Assembly (NCBI GenBank): GCA_964649415.1
Contig: CAZYSK010000019.1
Span: 22,154-86,153, forward strand
DNA from: CAZYSK01 sp964649415
GTDB lineage: Bacteria; Chloroflexota; Anaerolineae; B4-G1
Length of the DNA stretch: 64,000 nucleotides
Direction: 5' to 3'
The notes beneath the pieces were generated by a model, which searched no databases, was not told the DNA's origin, and saw nothing but the letters and a program-made list of their open reading frames with translations. This document shows, piece after piece, positions 41,931 to 50,468 of the stretch (position 1 is its first letter; every line of letters begins with the position of its first letter). Position numbers and translations under genes: made by a program.

Positions 41931-42746
41931 ATGCCACAGAATACCCTGACCCCAATACCCATGCCAGACGAGCTTAGCCTACTCTCCTGGAACGTCAACG
42001 GCATCCGGGCGGCACACAGGAAGGGCTTCCTGGACTGGCTGGCCGAGGCCAGTCCCGACATCCTGTGCCTGCAAGAGACACGGGCCGAGGAGACCCAGTT
42101 GCCGGCCGCCCTGGCCCAACCAACCGGCTACCACAGCTTCTGGAACAGCTCCCGCAGCAAGAAGGGCTACAGCGGCACCGGGCTGCTCACGCGTCCCAAG
42201 CCGCTGGACGTGCAATTCGGCCTGGGAGTTCCTGAGTTCGACCAGGAGGGACGCACCATCGTGGCCCACTATCCCACCTTCACGCTGGTCAACTGCTACT
42301 TCCCCAACGGCGGCCGAGACCACCGGCGCGTGTCCTTCAAGCTGGCCTTCTACGACGCGTTTCTGCAGATGTGTGAGCGACACCGCGCCCAGGGCCACGC
42401 GCTCATCTTCTGCGGCGACGTCAACACGGCCCACAGAGAGATAGACCTGGCACGCCCCAAGGCGAACCAGAACACGACCGGCTTCCTGCCGGAAGAACGG
42501 GCCTGGCTCGACCGCGTGCTGGAGGCAGGCTACGTGGACACGTTCCGGCACCTCCACCCAGGCCTGAGCGGGCAGTATACCTGGTGGTCGGTGCCCACCG
42601 GGGCCAGGGCGCGCAACGTCGGCTGGCGAATTGACTACTTCTTCGTCGCCGCCGAGCTGCTGGACCGGGTCACGGATGCCTCCATCCTGCCCGACGTCAT
42701 GGGGAGCGACCACTGCCCGGTGGGCCTGCGGCTGCGGGCTCGCTAG
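41931..42746 (+). CDS. xth: Exodeoxyribonuclease III / AP endonuclease
   Basis: 271 residues from the ATG at 41931; an ATG at 41961 is an alternative, and neither has a clear ribosome site. Family motifs in order: LSWNVNGIRAA, ILCLQETRAEE, YSGTGLLTR, VNCYFPNGG, FCGDVNTAH, NVGWRIDYFF and MGSDHCPVGL with the catalytic D-H pair. It removes abasic sites and 3' blocks in base-excision repair. Confidence 0.93.
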   Translation: MPQNTLTPIPMPDELSLLSWNVNGIRAAHRKGFLDWLAEASPDILCLQETRAEETQLPAALAQPTGYHSFWNSSRSKKGYSGTGLLTRPKPLDVQFGLGVPEFDQEGRTIVAHYPTFTLVNCYFPNGGRDHRRVSFKLAFYDAFLQMCERHRAQGHALIFCGDVNTAHREIDLARPKANQNTTGFLPEERAWLDRVLEAGYVDTFRHLHPGLSGQYTWWSVPTGARARNVGWRIDYFFVAAELLDRVTDASILPDVMGSDHCPVGLRLRAR

Positions 42747-42787
42747 TCTTCTGTCATTCCACACTTCCCCGTCGTGACAGGCGTCAC

Positions 42788-42816
42788 TTGACCTCACCAC
42801 AGGGACGTGATAGTAT
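42788..42816 (+). promoter_or_regulatory. Promoter for the ferredoxin-AOR operon
   Basis: TTGACC (42788-42793), 17-base spacer, TAGTAT (42811-42816). An inverted repeat covers the predicted start. Confidence 0.6.
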
Positions 42817-42838
42817 GGAGTACCGCTGCTATACTCCA
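42816..42838. promoter_or_regulatory. Inverted repeat over the AOR-operon transcription start (candidate operator)
   Basis: TGGAGTA (42816-42822) and TACTCCA (42832-42838) with nine bases between. It overlaps the expected +1 region, a normal place for a repressor site. Confidence 0.4.
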
Positions 42839-42859
42839 ACACGAAAGGGAGGACACACT

Positions 42860-43282
42860 ATGAAAGTCCTGTCATATGACCCCGAACTCTGCGTCGGGTG
42901 CTGTGTGTGCGAGGAGACCTGCTCCGAGACCTGGTTCAAAGTCGTGGACTCGGAGAAGTCCAGTATTCGCATTCAAGACGACGGACAGACCCTGCTGCAC
43001 GCCACCTTCTGCAACCAATGTGGCGCGTGCATCGAGGTCTGCCCCACGGAGGCGCTCTACCGGGACAAGCGGGGCATCGTACGCCTGCGTAAGAAACTGT
43101 GCGTGGGATGCCTGTCGTGTGTCGGATTCTGTCCCTACGGGGCAATGTTCCATCACGCCGACCAGGAGGAACCTTTCAAGTGCATTGCTTGCGGCAAGTG
43201 TGTCGCGGAATGCCCCAACGAAGCATTGGCCATCGTGGACATTACGGATATCGAGTCCCCGCCCCCACCCCAACCAGCGTGA
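42860..43282 (+). CDS. Polyferredoxin, four 4Fe-4S clusters, AOR partner
   Basis: 140 residues from the ATG at 42860 (GGGAGG upstream). Four cysteine motifs: CVGCCVCEETC, CNQCGACIEVC, CVGCLSCVGFC and CIACGKCVAEC, so room for four [4Fe-4S] clusters. Such small proteins of the HycB/AOR-associated type carry electrons to or from the neighbouring tungsten enzyme. The AOR gene starts 30 bases downstream, preceded by GGAGG. Confidence 0.88.
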   Translation: MKVLSYDPELCVGCCVCEETCSETWFKVVDSEKSSIRIQDDGQTLLHATFCNQCGACIEVCPTEALYRDKRGIVRLRKKLCVGCLSCVGFCPYGAMFHHADQEEPFKCIACGKCVAECPNEALAIVDITDIESPPPPQPA

Positions 43283-43312
43283 TGGGGCAGGCGCATCATA
43301 CGGAGGAAGATC

Positions 43313-45463
43313 ATGACAGAAAAAACCCACGCGCCCCGTCGCGTACTGGCTGAATTCACCTACGAGCTCGCGCCCGCCCAGCGGGGGTACACGGACCAGA
43401 CCCTTTACGTCAATCTTTCCGACAACACGATCAGTGCCAGGCCGGTCACCGACGTGATGAAGGACAAATTCATCGGCGGTCGCGGCTTCGGCCTGTGGCT
43501 GCTGTGGCACGCCGTCGAGGACGACACCAAGTGGGACGATCCCGAGAACGAGATTATCATCTCCACCGGGCCTTGCGGCGGCACGACCCAATACCCCGGC
43601 TCCGGCAAGTCCCTGGTCGTCTCCATCTCGCCCCTGACGGACGTGGTGATCGACTCGAACGTCGGCGGCCACTTCGGACCGCTGCTCAAGTTCGCCGGAT
43701 GGGATGCGATTGAGATCCAAGGCAAGGCGGAGGAAGACGTCATCGTCGTCATCGACGGTCCCGGCGGGCGGGTCACGATCGAGGAAGCGCCCGACGCGCC
43801 GGTGGACACCTACCCGGTGAACCACTGGCTGATCGAGCAGATGACGGAGAAGGAGGAGGATCGCTACTTCATGTCGGTGGTCTCGGCCGGAACCGGAGCC
43901 GATAACACGCGCATGGGGTGCCTCAACTTCAGCTATTACGACCGCAAGCGCAAGGCCCCACGCTTCAAGCAGGCCGGACGGGGCGGGATCGGCACGGTCC
44001 TGCGCGACAAGCAGGTCAAGGCACTGGTAGTGAAGAGCCCTCCGGTGCGCAGCGACTCCAATCACCCGGCCGACCCGGAGCGCATCACCCGCGTCGGCAT
44101 CAAGATGCACAAGGAAATCCACGACTACGACGACGTGCAGTGCCGCATGCGCCATGGGGGTACGTCCTACCTGGTCCAGATCATGAACGACCACGACCTG
44201 CTGCCGGTCAACAACTACAAGTACGGCTCCCACCCAGACGCGCCCAAGATCAACAGCACAGTGTGGGAGGAACGGTTCGCCAAGGGGCTCACCGACGGCT
44301 GCTGGTACGGCTGTACCCTGTCCTGCACGCACGCCGTGGACGGATTTGTCCCGCGCACCGGGCCGTTCAAAGGACAGCCGGTCATCGTGGACGGTCCCGA
44401 GTACGAAACCCTGGGCGGCGTGGGGTCGAACTGTGGCATCTTCGACCCTGACGACATCGTGGAGATGAACTTCTACTGCGACAACTACGGGATGGACACC
44501 ATCTCCTTCGGCACCGGTACCGCCTTCGTGATGGAGTGCTATGAGGCCGGCATCCTGGACGAGGAGAAGACCGGCGGGCTGGCGCTCCATTTCGGCAACG
44601 CCGACGCGGCGCTCGAACTCCTGCACCAGATGGCGCACGGCGAGGGCTTCGGCAAGATCGCCGGGCAGGGCATCCGCCGCATGAAGCAGCACTTCGTCGA
44701 GGCGTTCGGCGCGGATCCCCAGTTCGTGCAGGACATCGGCATGGAGGCCAAGGGCCTGGAGTACTCCGAGTACGTCACCAAGGAGTCGCTGGCCCAGCAG
44801 GGCGGCTACGGGCTGACGAACAAGGGGCCGCAGCACGACGAGGCCTGGCTCATTTTCATGGACCAGGTGAACAACCAGATTCCTACCTTCGAGGACAAAG
44901 CCGAGGCGCTACACTACTACCCCATGTTCCGCACCTGGTTCGGCCTGTGCGGGTTCTGCAAGGTCATCTGGAACGATATCCTCCCCCCTGACAACGCCGA
45001 GACCGATGAGCCGGCCAAGGTTCCCGAGCACGTCCAGAACTTTGTGGACATCTTCTCCGGCGTCACCGGGCGCGAGGTTACCAAAGAGGACCTCATCACC
45101 ATGTCGGAGACGGTCTACAATTTCCAGCGGGTGTTCAACATCCGGCTGGGCCACGGGCGGCGGGACCACGACGACATTCCCTACCGCTCGGTGGGGCCGG
45201 TGACCGCCGAGGAGTACGAATCGCGGGCCGAGCGCTACGACAAGCAGTTGCAGGAGCTCCTAGGGCTGGACCCGGCAGGGATGAGCACCGAGGAGAAGAT
45301 GGCTGCGCTGCGCGAGCACCGTGAGGACCAGTACGAGAGGCTGAAGGACGCCGTCTACGCACGCCGCGGCTGGACGAACGACGCAGTGCCCAAGGTCGAG
45401 ACGCTGAAGAAGCTGGGGATCGACTTCCCGGACGTCGTCGCCGTCGTCGAAAAGTACCTGTAG
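43313..45463 (+). CDS. aor: Aldehyde:ferredoxin oxidoreductase family tungstoenzyme
   Basis: 716 residues, slightly longer than the archaeal enzyme (about 600). The N-terminal AOR domain contains FIGGRGFGLWLL and STGPCGGTTQYPGSGKSL. The cluster ligands are C330-x3-C334-x3-C338 (GCWYGCTLSC) and a distal Cys in GLCGFCK (C546/C549). KQAGRGGIGTVLRDKQVKAL is the pterin-binding segment typical of AOR. It oxidises an aldehyde or reduces a carboxylic acid with ferredoxin; the substrate class cannot be told. Polyferredoxin lies upstream, sulfur carrier downstream. Confidence 0.92.
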   Translation: MTEKTHAPRRVLAEFTYELAPAQRGYTDQTLYVNLSDNTISARPVTDVMKDKFIGGRGFGLWLLWHAVEDDTKWDDPENEIIISTGPCGGTTQYPGSGKSLVVSISPLTDVVIDSNVGGHFGPLLKFAGWDAIEIQGKAEEDVIVVIDGPGGRVTIEEAPDAPVDTYPVNHWLIEQMTEKEEDRYFMSVVSAGTGADNTRMGCLNFSYYDRKRKAPRFKQAGRGGIGTVLRDKQVKALVVKSPPVRSDSNHPADPERITRVGIKMHKEIHDYDDVQCRMRHGGTSYLVQIMNDHDLLPVNNYKYGSHPDAPKINSTVWEERFAKGLTDGCWYGCTLSCTHAVDGFVPRTGPFKGQPVIVDGPEYETLGGVGSNCGIFDPDDIVEMNFYCDNYGMDTISFGTGTAFVMECYEAGILDEEKTGGLALHFGNADAALELLHQMAHGEGFGKIAGQGIRRMKQHFVEAFGADPQFVQDIGMEAKGLEYSEYVTKESLAQQGGYGLTNKGPQHDEAWLIFMDQVNNQIPTFEDKAEALHYYPMFRTWFGLCGFCKVIWNDILPPDNAETDEPAKVPEHVQNFVDIFSGVTGREVTKEDLITMSETVYNFQRVFNIRLGHGRRDHDDIPYRSVGPVTAEEYESRAERYDKQLQELLGLDPAGMSTEEKMAALREHREDQYERLKDAVYARRGWTNDAVPKVETLKKLGIDFPDVVAVVEKYL

Positions 45464-45708
45464 GGGAGCGAATCAGCAAGTCAGCAAATCTGCAAATCGG
45501 CAAGTCTGCAAGTCTGCAAGTCTGCAAATCAGCGAATCGGCAACTCGGCGGGTTGGCGGATCTGCAACCTGGTTGAGGATGGACGGGGGGCGGTGGATCG
45601 GGGGCAGAGGTCGATGGCCCGTTTCAAGCGGGAGGCGGCGCGCGTGCGCGCGCCGCTACGCGGCTACGCGGCTACGCGCACGCGGCCGCCGTTATCGAGC
45701 GGGAGCGA
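45464..45708. other. Spacer with short tandem repeat and GC-rich palindromes
   Basis: 45470-45545 repeats GCAAGTCT/GCAAATC units. 45639-45690 is a GC-rich stretch with GCGTGCGCG and CGCGCACGC arms and repeated GGCTACGC. An ATG at 45614 opens a frame of about 38 codons (MARFKREAARVRA) out of frame with the next gene. Confidence 0.55.
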
Positions 45709-45918
45709 ATGGAGCGCCTGGCCGGGATGACGCAGGATGAGGCACGCGCCATCTACGATGACCTGTGCCAGGGTTGGGAGACATGGGGACGGACCAGCGA
45801 CCTGGAACGGTTGGAACACTGGCGGATCGAGACGCTGCTCGCCGTGCGAGAAGCGATGGCGCGCATGTCCAGGAGCCTGGAGAATGCAGGGATGGATTCT
45901 GGAAGCGAGGGGACTTGA
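45709..45918 (+). CDS. Small protein of unknown function in the AOR operon
   Basis: 69 residues, charged and helical (MTQDEARAIYDDLCQGWETW, then ERLEHWRIETLLAVREAMARM). Its stop overlaps the start of the sulfur-carrier gene (TTGA). No family recognised. It is probably a real gene, from the coupling and even amino-acid pattern. The in-frame region upstream is open but lacks a start codon, and a GC-rich palindrome lies there, so the true N-terminus may have been displaced by an insertion. Confidence 0.6.
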   Translation: MERLAGMTQDEARAIYDDLCQGWETWGRTSDLERLEHWRIETLLAVREAMARMSRSLENAGMDSGSEGT

Positions 45919-46121
45919 TCCGGGTCAACGATCGCGACGAGGTCGAGTGGGCCGAGGGAATGACCGTCTCGGCGCTATTGGAGCGATTGCGCTATAACTT
46001 CCCGCGCATGCTCACGGTCATCAAGATCGACGGGCAGGTCGTGCCCCACGAGCACTACCCCACCCGCACCATTCCCGACGGCGCGGAGGTGCGGGTGATT
46101 ACTCTGATTGCGGGCGGGTGA
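45915..46121 (+). CDS. ThiS/MoaD-like ubiquitin-fold sulfur carrier
   Basis: 68 residues from the TTG at 45915 (GAGGGG upstream), overlapping the preceding stop. The beta-grasp pattern (VNDRDEVEWAEGMTVSALLERL, VIKIDGQVV, DGAEVRVITLIAGG) ends in the Gly-Gly that is adenylated and thiolated. MoaD-like carriers donate sulfur to the pterin cofactor, and AOR enzymes need such a cofactor for tungsten, so its presence here fits cofactor assembly for AOR. A thiamine role is possible, but no thi genes are present. Confidence 0.82.
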   Translation: MIRVNDRDEVEWAEGMTVSALLERLRYNFPRMLTVIKIDGQVVPHEHYPTRTIPDGAEVRVITLIAGG

Positions 46122-46380
46122 GGCCTTCGTTGTTCGTAGTAACGACTTTAGTCGTCCTCCGACCGTGATGGTGCCTATCGCGGACGATGGGTCCGCCAAG
46201 AGGGGGATCAGGAGATCAGCAACGACCGGCGATGAAGTCGCCGGTCTACAGAGCAGCGCCCGAGCAATCGGGCTTGGGCCGATGTTCCTGCCGCCCAGAA
46301 CCGGCCGGCGATGAAGTCGCCGGCCTACGGAACAGCGCCCGATCAATCGGGCTTGAGCTGATGCATGTCCGTCCCGCGTT
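46122..46380. other. REP-rich spacer downstream of the ATPase module
   Basis: GTAG hairpins at 46136-46155, 46224-46249 and 46303-46328; the last two are on the minus strand with the loop CTTCA. GCCCGA/TCGGGC hairpins follow at 46258-46273 and near 46337. No gene is seen. Confidence 0.7.
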
Positions 46381-49320
46381 TCACCCCCGGCCCGCCCGCA
46401 GCCGCAGCCAGCGCCGCATCAGCGGGACAATCAGGTCCCACCGGCCTTCGGCGTCAACGTCGGCCAGGTCCCGGGTCTTCAGATAGGTTAGCGCCTCTAT
46501 GACCTCCGGAAGCGGGAGCCCGGTGCCGCGGGCCAGTGCCTCCGCCGTCGCCGGGCCGGCGGCCAGCGCCCGCAGCGCCGTCTCCACCGCGCCGCGCCCG
46601 GCCACCTGGTCGCTCCAGATGCCGTCGAAGTAGCGGGTCTCGCCCCGCACGAAGTCGTCGCCCAGCACCGCCTCCAGATCCTCGGGCAACACCCGCGCCT
46701 CCCGGTCCTTCTCCGGCTCCAGGTCGAACAGCTCGTGGTTGACGTGGTTGACCAGTTCCTGGCAGATGCGCTGCACCAGCAGCGGCTGGCCGTGGGTCTC
46801 GTGGATGACGCGCGCCACCACGCGGGCGTGGTAGTCAAGAGGGAAATCGGGTGTGGGCCGGGCGATTAACTGCTCCGCCGCCTTTCGCGAGAGATACGAG
46901 ACGGGGATGTTGACGTAGGAACCGAAGAAGGCCTGGCAATAGTCGCGGCTCATCTCGTCCAGCGTATGTAAGCCCGCAAAGACCAGCACCACGTGCGGCT
47001 CCTGCGACAGGGAGCGCAGGTAGTCGTAGATCTCGGTCCCGATCTTATTATCCCGCACGCCCTCGTCCACGGCCTCGAACTCGTCCAGCGCCAGGATCAG
47101 GCTGCCGCCCTCCGGCAGCGCCGCCAGCGCCCGGCGCAGCAGCCGGCGGAAGAAAAGAGTCGCCTCGGCAGGGGTGGCGTAGTCGGCGGGGTCAGGCTGT
47201 GGGAGCGCCAGGCCCCGCTTTTCGGCGTACCAGACCACCGCGTCCGCCAGCGCCCGCAGCAGGTGGTGGGTGCCCTCCGCGAAGGCTGACTCGCCCTTAA
47301 GGTCGGCGTAGACCAGGAGCGAGCCGGGCGGGGCGTAGGGCTCGAGATTGCGCAAGATCGACGACTTGCCCATGCGCCGGTGGCCGTAGAGGATGACCGA
47401 GTCAGGGTTGGCCTTGCTTCCCCAGACTCCTTGAATGCGGTGGAACACGTCCCCCCGGCCGACCAGCATCGGTGGCGCCACCGGGTCCCCGGTCTTGTAC
47501 GGGTTGGGGAAGGGCTCGGCGGGGCGGGACCACAGGTCGGCCCTGCGCGCCCCGCCGGCCAGCGCCCGCCGGGCATCGGGCGCCATCTCCCGCAAGGCCC
47601 GCTCGCCCATCCGGCCGGCCGCCCCGGCCACCACCGACTGCCAACGGCGCACCGCCAGGCGTAGCAGCGTGCGCTCCGGCAGGTGGATGTCCTCGACGTA
47701 GCCCTCCAGCTCGTTCAGCATGCCGACCGCCCGGTTGAGCGCGCCCGCCTGGGTGGCCGGGCTGGTGGCATGGTGATAGCGGGCCACTTCGGCGGCGACG
47801 TCCCCCAGGCCGCGCAAGGCCTCCACGACCTGGGGCCGCAGCGGCGGTTTCGGCAGACGCTCCAGCCACCCCATCCCGCGCCAGGCCCTGGCGATGCCCT
47901 CCAGATCCGTCAGTCCCGCCAGCCGGGCCAGGGCCGCCAGCGAGAGGGCCACCTCCTCGCCGTGGGGCAGGCCGCGCACCGCCGTCGCCGCCTCCTCCAG
48001 CAGCTTGAGTTCCGGCCCGGCATTGGCCACCTGCTCCTCATCCAGCAGGCGGAGCAGGAAGCGGGCCAGCGGGGCCACCTGCTGATGATGCCGTCCGCGC
48101 ACGTAGCAGGTCACGACCCAGGCCAGACGCTCGAAGCTGCGGAACGGCCCCCCACTGCCGTCCACGAAAACGCCCCCTAGCTCCCCCAGCCATAGGGCCA
48201 GCACTGGCGGCCAAAGCCGCACATCCTGCTCGTCCAGCGGCTCAACGGGATACTCGTCCAGCAGCGGGTCGGGGAGGGCGCGGTACACGGCAGTCAGCGG
48301 GTCAGATCCTGCAGCCAGGAAGCGGGCAAAGCCTCGACCCACAGCCCAGCGCTGGAAGGGGTCGCGCAGCAGCCCGCGAGCGGCCCGCAGCCCAGCCGGG
48401 AAGTCCTCCGCCAGCACCTCCGCTAGCAGCCTAGCCAGGCCTGGGAAAGGCAGGACGGCCAACTCGTCCCGCAACCCTGGGTGGGAAGCCAGTCGACGGG
48501 ACGGGCAGTCCAGGCGGATGAGATGCCCGAGAGCCCAACAGACTTGAAAGGCGTAGAAGACGCCGCGAACAAGACCTACCCCATACGCCACACCACTCGC
48601 CACGCCGCCCAACACGCCACCCAGGTCGTTGAATACCATGTCGAGTACCGCACTACGCGGCACGCCAATCGCTGGTGCCACAACAAGCGCTATGCCAAAC
48701 GCTACGCCAAACAACAAGACAACTCCCGCGCCACTCGTCACGCCATACGCCACGTCAACCGCCACGCCCAACGCCACGCCAACCGCCACGCCAAACGCCA
48801 CGCCAGACGCCGCGTCATGCGCCACGCCATCCGCCACGCCAAACGCCACGCCAGACGCCACGCCAAACGCCGCGCCAAACGCCGCGCCACCCGCCACGCC
48901 AAACGCCGCGCCACCCGCCACGCCAACCGCCACGCCACCCGCCACGCGCAACGTCATGCCCAACGCCACACCAAACGCCGCGCCAACCGCCACGCCAACC
49001 GCCCACCGTCCCCAATTCGCCTCTGTGCCCTGGGCCGCTGACACGGCCCAGGACGCGGGAGCAGAAAACAGTGCAGAGATGATCAAGACCAATATCGGCA
49101 CCATCCACAGCAAACTGCGGCACGCCGGCAAGAGCAACGCAGACAGCAACGCGCGCCAGCCGCTTTGGAAATAGAGTTCGGGATCCGCGTGGTGCAGGTA
49201 CTGCCTGAGCCGCGAGGGCTTGAAAAAGATCCAGTCGGCCAGCATCCAGTAGTGGCGCGGATTCAGGGGGTTCAGCACCTCCGGCAGGGGCGGGCCGTCG
49301 TAGGAGGGGAAGGTGGGCAT
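46381..49320 (-). CDS. Glycine-zipper membrane protein fused to a STAND-type ATPase
   Basis: 979 residues. A hydrophobic segment near 65-90 is followed at about 105-245 by a long G-x-A-x tetrapeptide repeat (GVAFGVADGVA type), a glycine-zipper pattern able to pack several membrane helices. Residues 260-600 are helical and unassigned. An Arch_ATPase/MNS-like P-loop domain follows: Walker A YGHRRMGKSSIL near 645, Walker B LILALDEFEAV near 745, then a helical C-terminal region with a winged-helix look (about 920-979). GGAGG before the ATG overlaps the stop of the HNH-ATPase gene, so the two are co-translated. Role unknown; a membrane effector gated by an ATPase is a reasonable guess. Confidence 0.75.
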   Translation of the reverse strand: MPTFPSYDGPPLPEVLNPLNPRHYWMLADWIFFKPSRLRQYLHHADPELYFQSGWRALLSALLLPACRSLLWMVPILVLIISALFSAPASWAVSAAQGTEANWGRWAVGVAVGAAFGVALGMTLRVAGGVAVGVAGGAAFGVAGGAAFGAAFGVASGVAFGVADGVAHDAASGVAFGVAVGVALGVAVDVAYGVTSGAGVVLLFGVAFGIALVVAPAIGVPRSAVLDMVFNDLGGVLGGVASGVAYGVGLVRGVFYAFQVCWALGHLIRLDCPSRRLASHPGLRDELAVLPFPGLARLLAEVLAEDFPAGLRAARGLLRDPFQRWAVGRGFARFLAAGSDPLTAVYRALPDPLLDEYPVEPLDEQDVRLWPPVLALWLGELGGVFVDGSGGPFRSFERLAWVVTCYVRGRHHQQVAPLARFLLRLLDEEQVANAGPELKLLEEAATAVRGLPHGEEVALSLAALARLAGLTDLEGIARAWRGMGWLERLPKPPLRPQVVEALRGLGDVAAEVARYHHATSPATQAGALNRAVGMLNELEGYVEDIHLPERTLLRLAVRRWQSVVAGAAGRMGERALREMAPDARRALAGGARRADLWSRPAEPFPNPYKTGDPVAPPMLVGRGDVFHRIQGVWGSKANPDSVILYGHRRMGKSSILRNLEPYAPPGSLLVYADLKGESAFAEGTHHLLRALADAVVWYAEKRGLALPQPDPADYATPAEATLFFRRLLRRALAALPEGGSLILALDEFEAVDEGVRDNKIGTEIYDYLRSLSQEPHVVLVFAGLHTLDEMSRDYCQAFFGSYVNIPVSYLSRKAAEQLIARPTPDFPLDYHARVVARVIHETHGQPLLVQRICQELVNHVNHELFDLEPEKDREARVLPEDLEAVLGDDFVRGETRYFDGIWSDQVAGRGAVETALRALAAGPATAEALARGTGLPLPEVIEALTYLKTRDLADVDAEGRWDLIVPLMRRWLRLRAGRG
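48585..49005. repeat. 12-bp-period coding repeat (G-x-A-x) in the membrane ATPase gene
   Basis: On the plus strand AACGCCACGCC-type units recur with a 12-base rhythm and produce the tetrapeptide repeat in the protein. The opposite-strand open frames here (Arg/Thr/Ala-rich) are by-products. Confidence 0.8.
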
Positions 49321-49322
49321 GG

Positions 49323-50468
49323 CTACCTCCGCTTGCGCTCGAACAGGTCGTAGGCCAGGCGCTGCAGGCGGGCCGGGTGGCCGCCGCTTTCCTGCACCAG
49401 CCGCTCCGCCTGCGCGGGCATGAACGCGATCTCCGTTCCCCGCAGCCGGTGCGCCAGGAAGTCTCGGGCGTCCTTGCGCGTGAATGGCCCCAGGCGCTTC
49501 TCGGTGAAGACGTTGTGGAAGGGGGAGGTGGCGCTGGACGGCGGGAACACCTCGACCAGCGGGCGGTGGCTGGCCACGGCCAGGGTCACCGCCGGCTCCT
49601 GGGCCAGCGCGCGCAGGAGGTCGTGCAGGCGCGGGAAGAAAGCCACGTCACACAGTCGCTCCACCTCATCCAGCAGCAGCACGATCCGGCTGCGCTGAAG
49701 CACCCGCCTGAGGTCTCGGACCACCTGCCTGGAGCCGGGCGCGCAGGTCCCCGACGCGCTCCCTATTCTCCCCATTCTCCCCATTCCCAGCCGATCCAGC
49801 ACCTCGACGCAGAAGTCTTCCTCGTCCGCGATCCCTTGCAGGTCTAGGAAGAGCACGGTCGCGCCGGGCAGCCACGCCTTTCCGGTCTGGTAAAGGCGGT
49901 ACAGCAGCGACGACTTGCCGATCTCCAGCTCACCGACCAGCGAGACGCTGTTGCCGGCGACCAGGCATTGGCGCAGTTCGCGCAGGATGCGGCGCCGGTC
50001 GAAGAAGCGGGCGGGATCGTTGACGCGCCCGTGGTCGTCGAAAGGATTGGAGAGGTAGCTGTCCTCTCGCTCTCCCCCATCTGGGGAGTCCAACCCAATG
50101 GGCGGAGGAGGATCTGGGACCTCAACCGCCGTCACTTCGCCCACAGGCTCCGGCGGCCGTGTGTAGTCGAAGGCCCGCGCCAACCGCACGTCTAGCGGCA
50201 GTCCCAGCGCGCACAGGCGCACCCAGCGCTCCTTGTACATGCGCAACTGCTCGATGGTATAGCGGTTGCGGATGCGGTGGATCTTGGCGTGGCAGGTGGG
50301 GCACACGACCATCAGGTTGTCCAGGGTGTTCGGCCCGCCCGCGCTGATGGGCACGATGTGGTGCAGGTCGGTCACGTCGTGGTGCTCCGGGCAGAGGCAA
50401 CAGCGGTGCATGGCCTCGACCAGCAACCTGTCTCGTACCGCCGTGGGAATCGCCCTCCGCTTCGCCAT
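49323..50468 (-). CDS. HNH endonuclease domain fused to a STAND-type ATPase
   Basis: 381 residues from the ATG at 50468 (AGGAGG upstream). HNH domain at 1-75: C23-C26, LHHIVPISAGG with H36-H37, N51, C56-x2-C59-H60 and H64, a complete zinc-stabilised HNH nuclease. A Pro-rich linker (about 103-140) leads to a P-loop ATPase: Walker A GELEIGKSSLL (179-189), Walker B IVLLLDEVE (262-270), sensor-like VASHRPL, and a helical end. A nuclease joined to a signal-transduction ATPase resembles known defence proteins, but this exact pairing with a membrane ATPase is not one I can name. Confidence 0.82.
   Translation of the reverse strand: MAKRRAIPTAVRDRLLVEAMHRCCLCPEHHDVTDLHHIVPISAGGPNTLDNLMVVCPTCHAKIHRIRNRYTIEQLRMYKERWVRLCALGLPLDVRLARAFDYTRPPEPVGEVTAVEVPDPPPPIGLDSPDGGEREDSYLSNPFDDHGRVNDPARFFDRRRILRELRQCLVAGNSVSLVGELEIGKSSLLYRLYQTGKAWLPGATVLFLDLQGIADEEDFCVEVLDRLGMGRMGRIGSASGTCAPGSRQVVRDLRRVLQRSRIVLLLDEVERLCDVAFFPRLHDLLRALAQEPAVTLAVASHRPLVEVFPPSSATSPFHNVFTEKRLGPFTRKDARDFLAHRLRGTEIAFMPAQAERLVQESGGHPARLQRLAYDLFERKRR

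Noticed and set aside
42872..44836. Open frame of 654 codons on the minus strand
   Set aside because: Antisense to the ferredoxin and AOR genes, whose motifs are unmistakable.
48481..49041. Arg/His/Thr-rich repeat proteins on the plus strand
   Set aside because: They are the opposite-strand reading of the G-x-A-x repeat; the minus-strand frame continues into a full ATPase.
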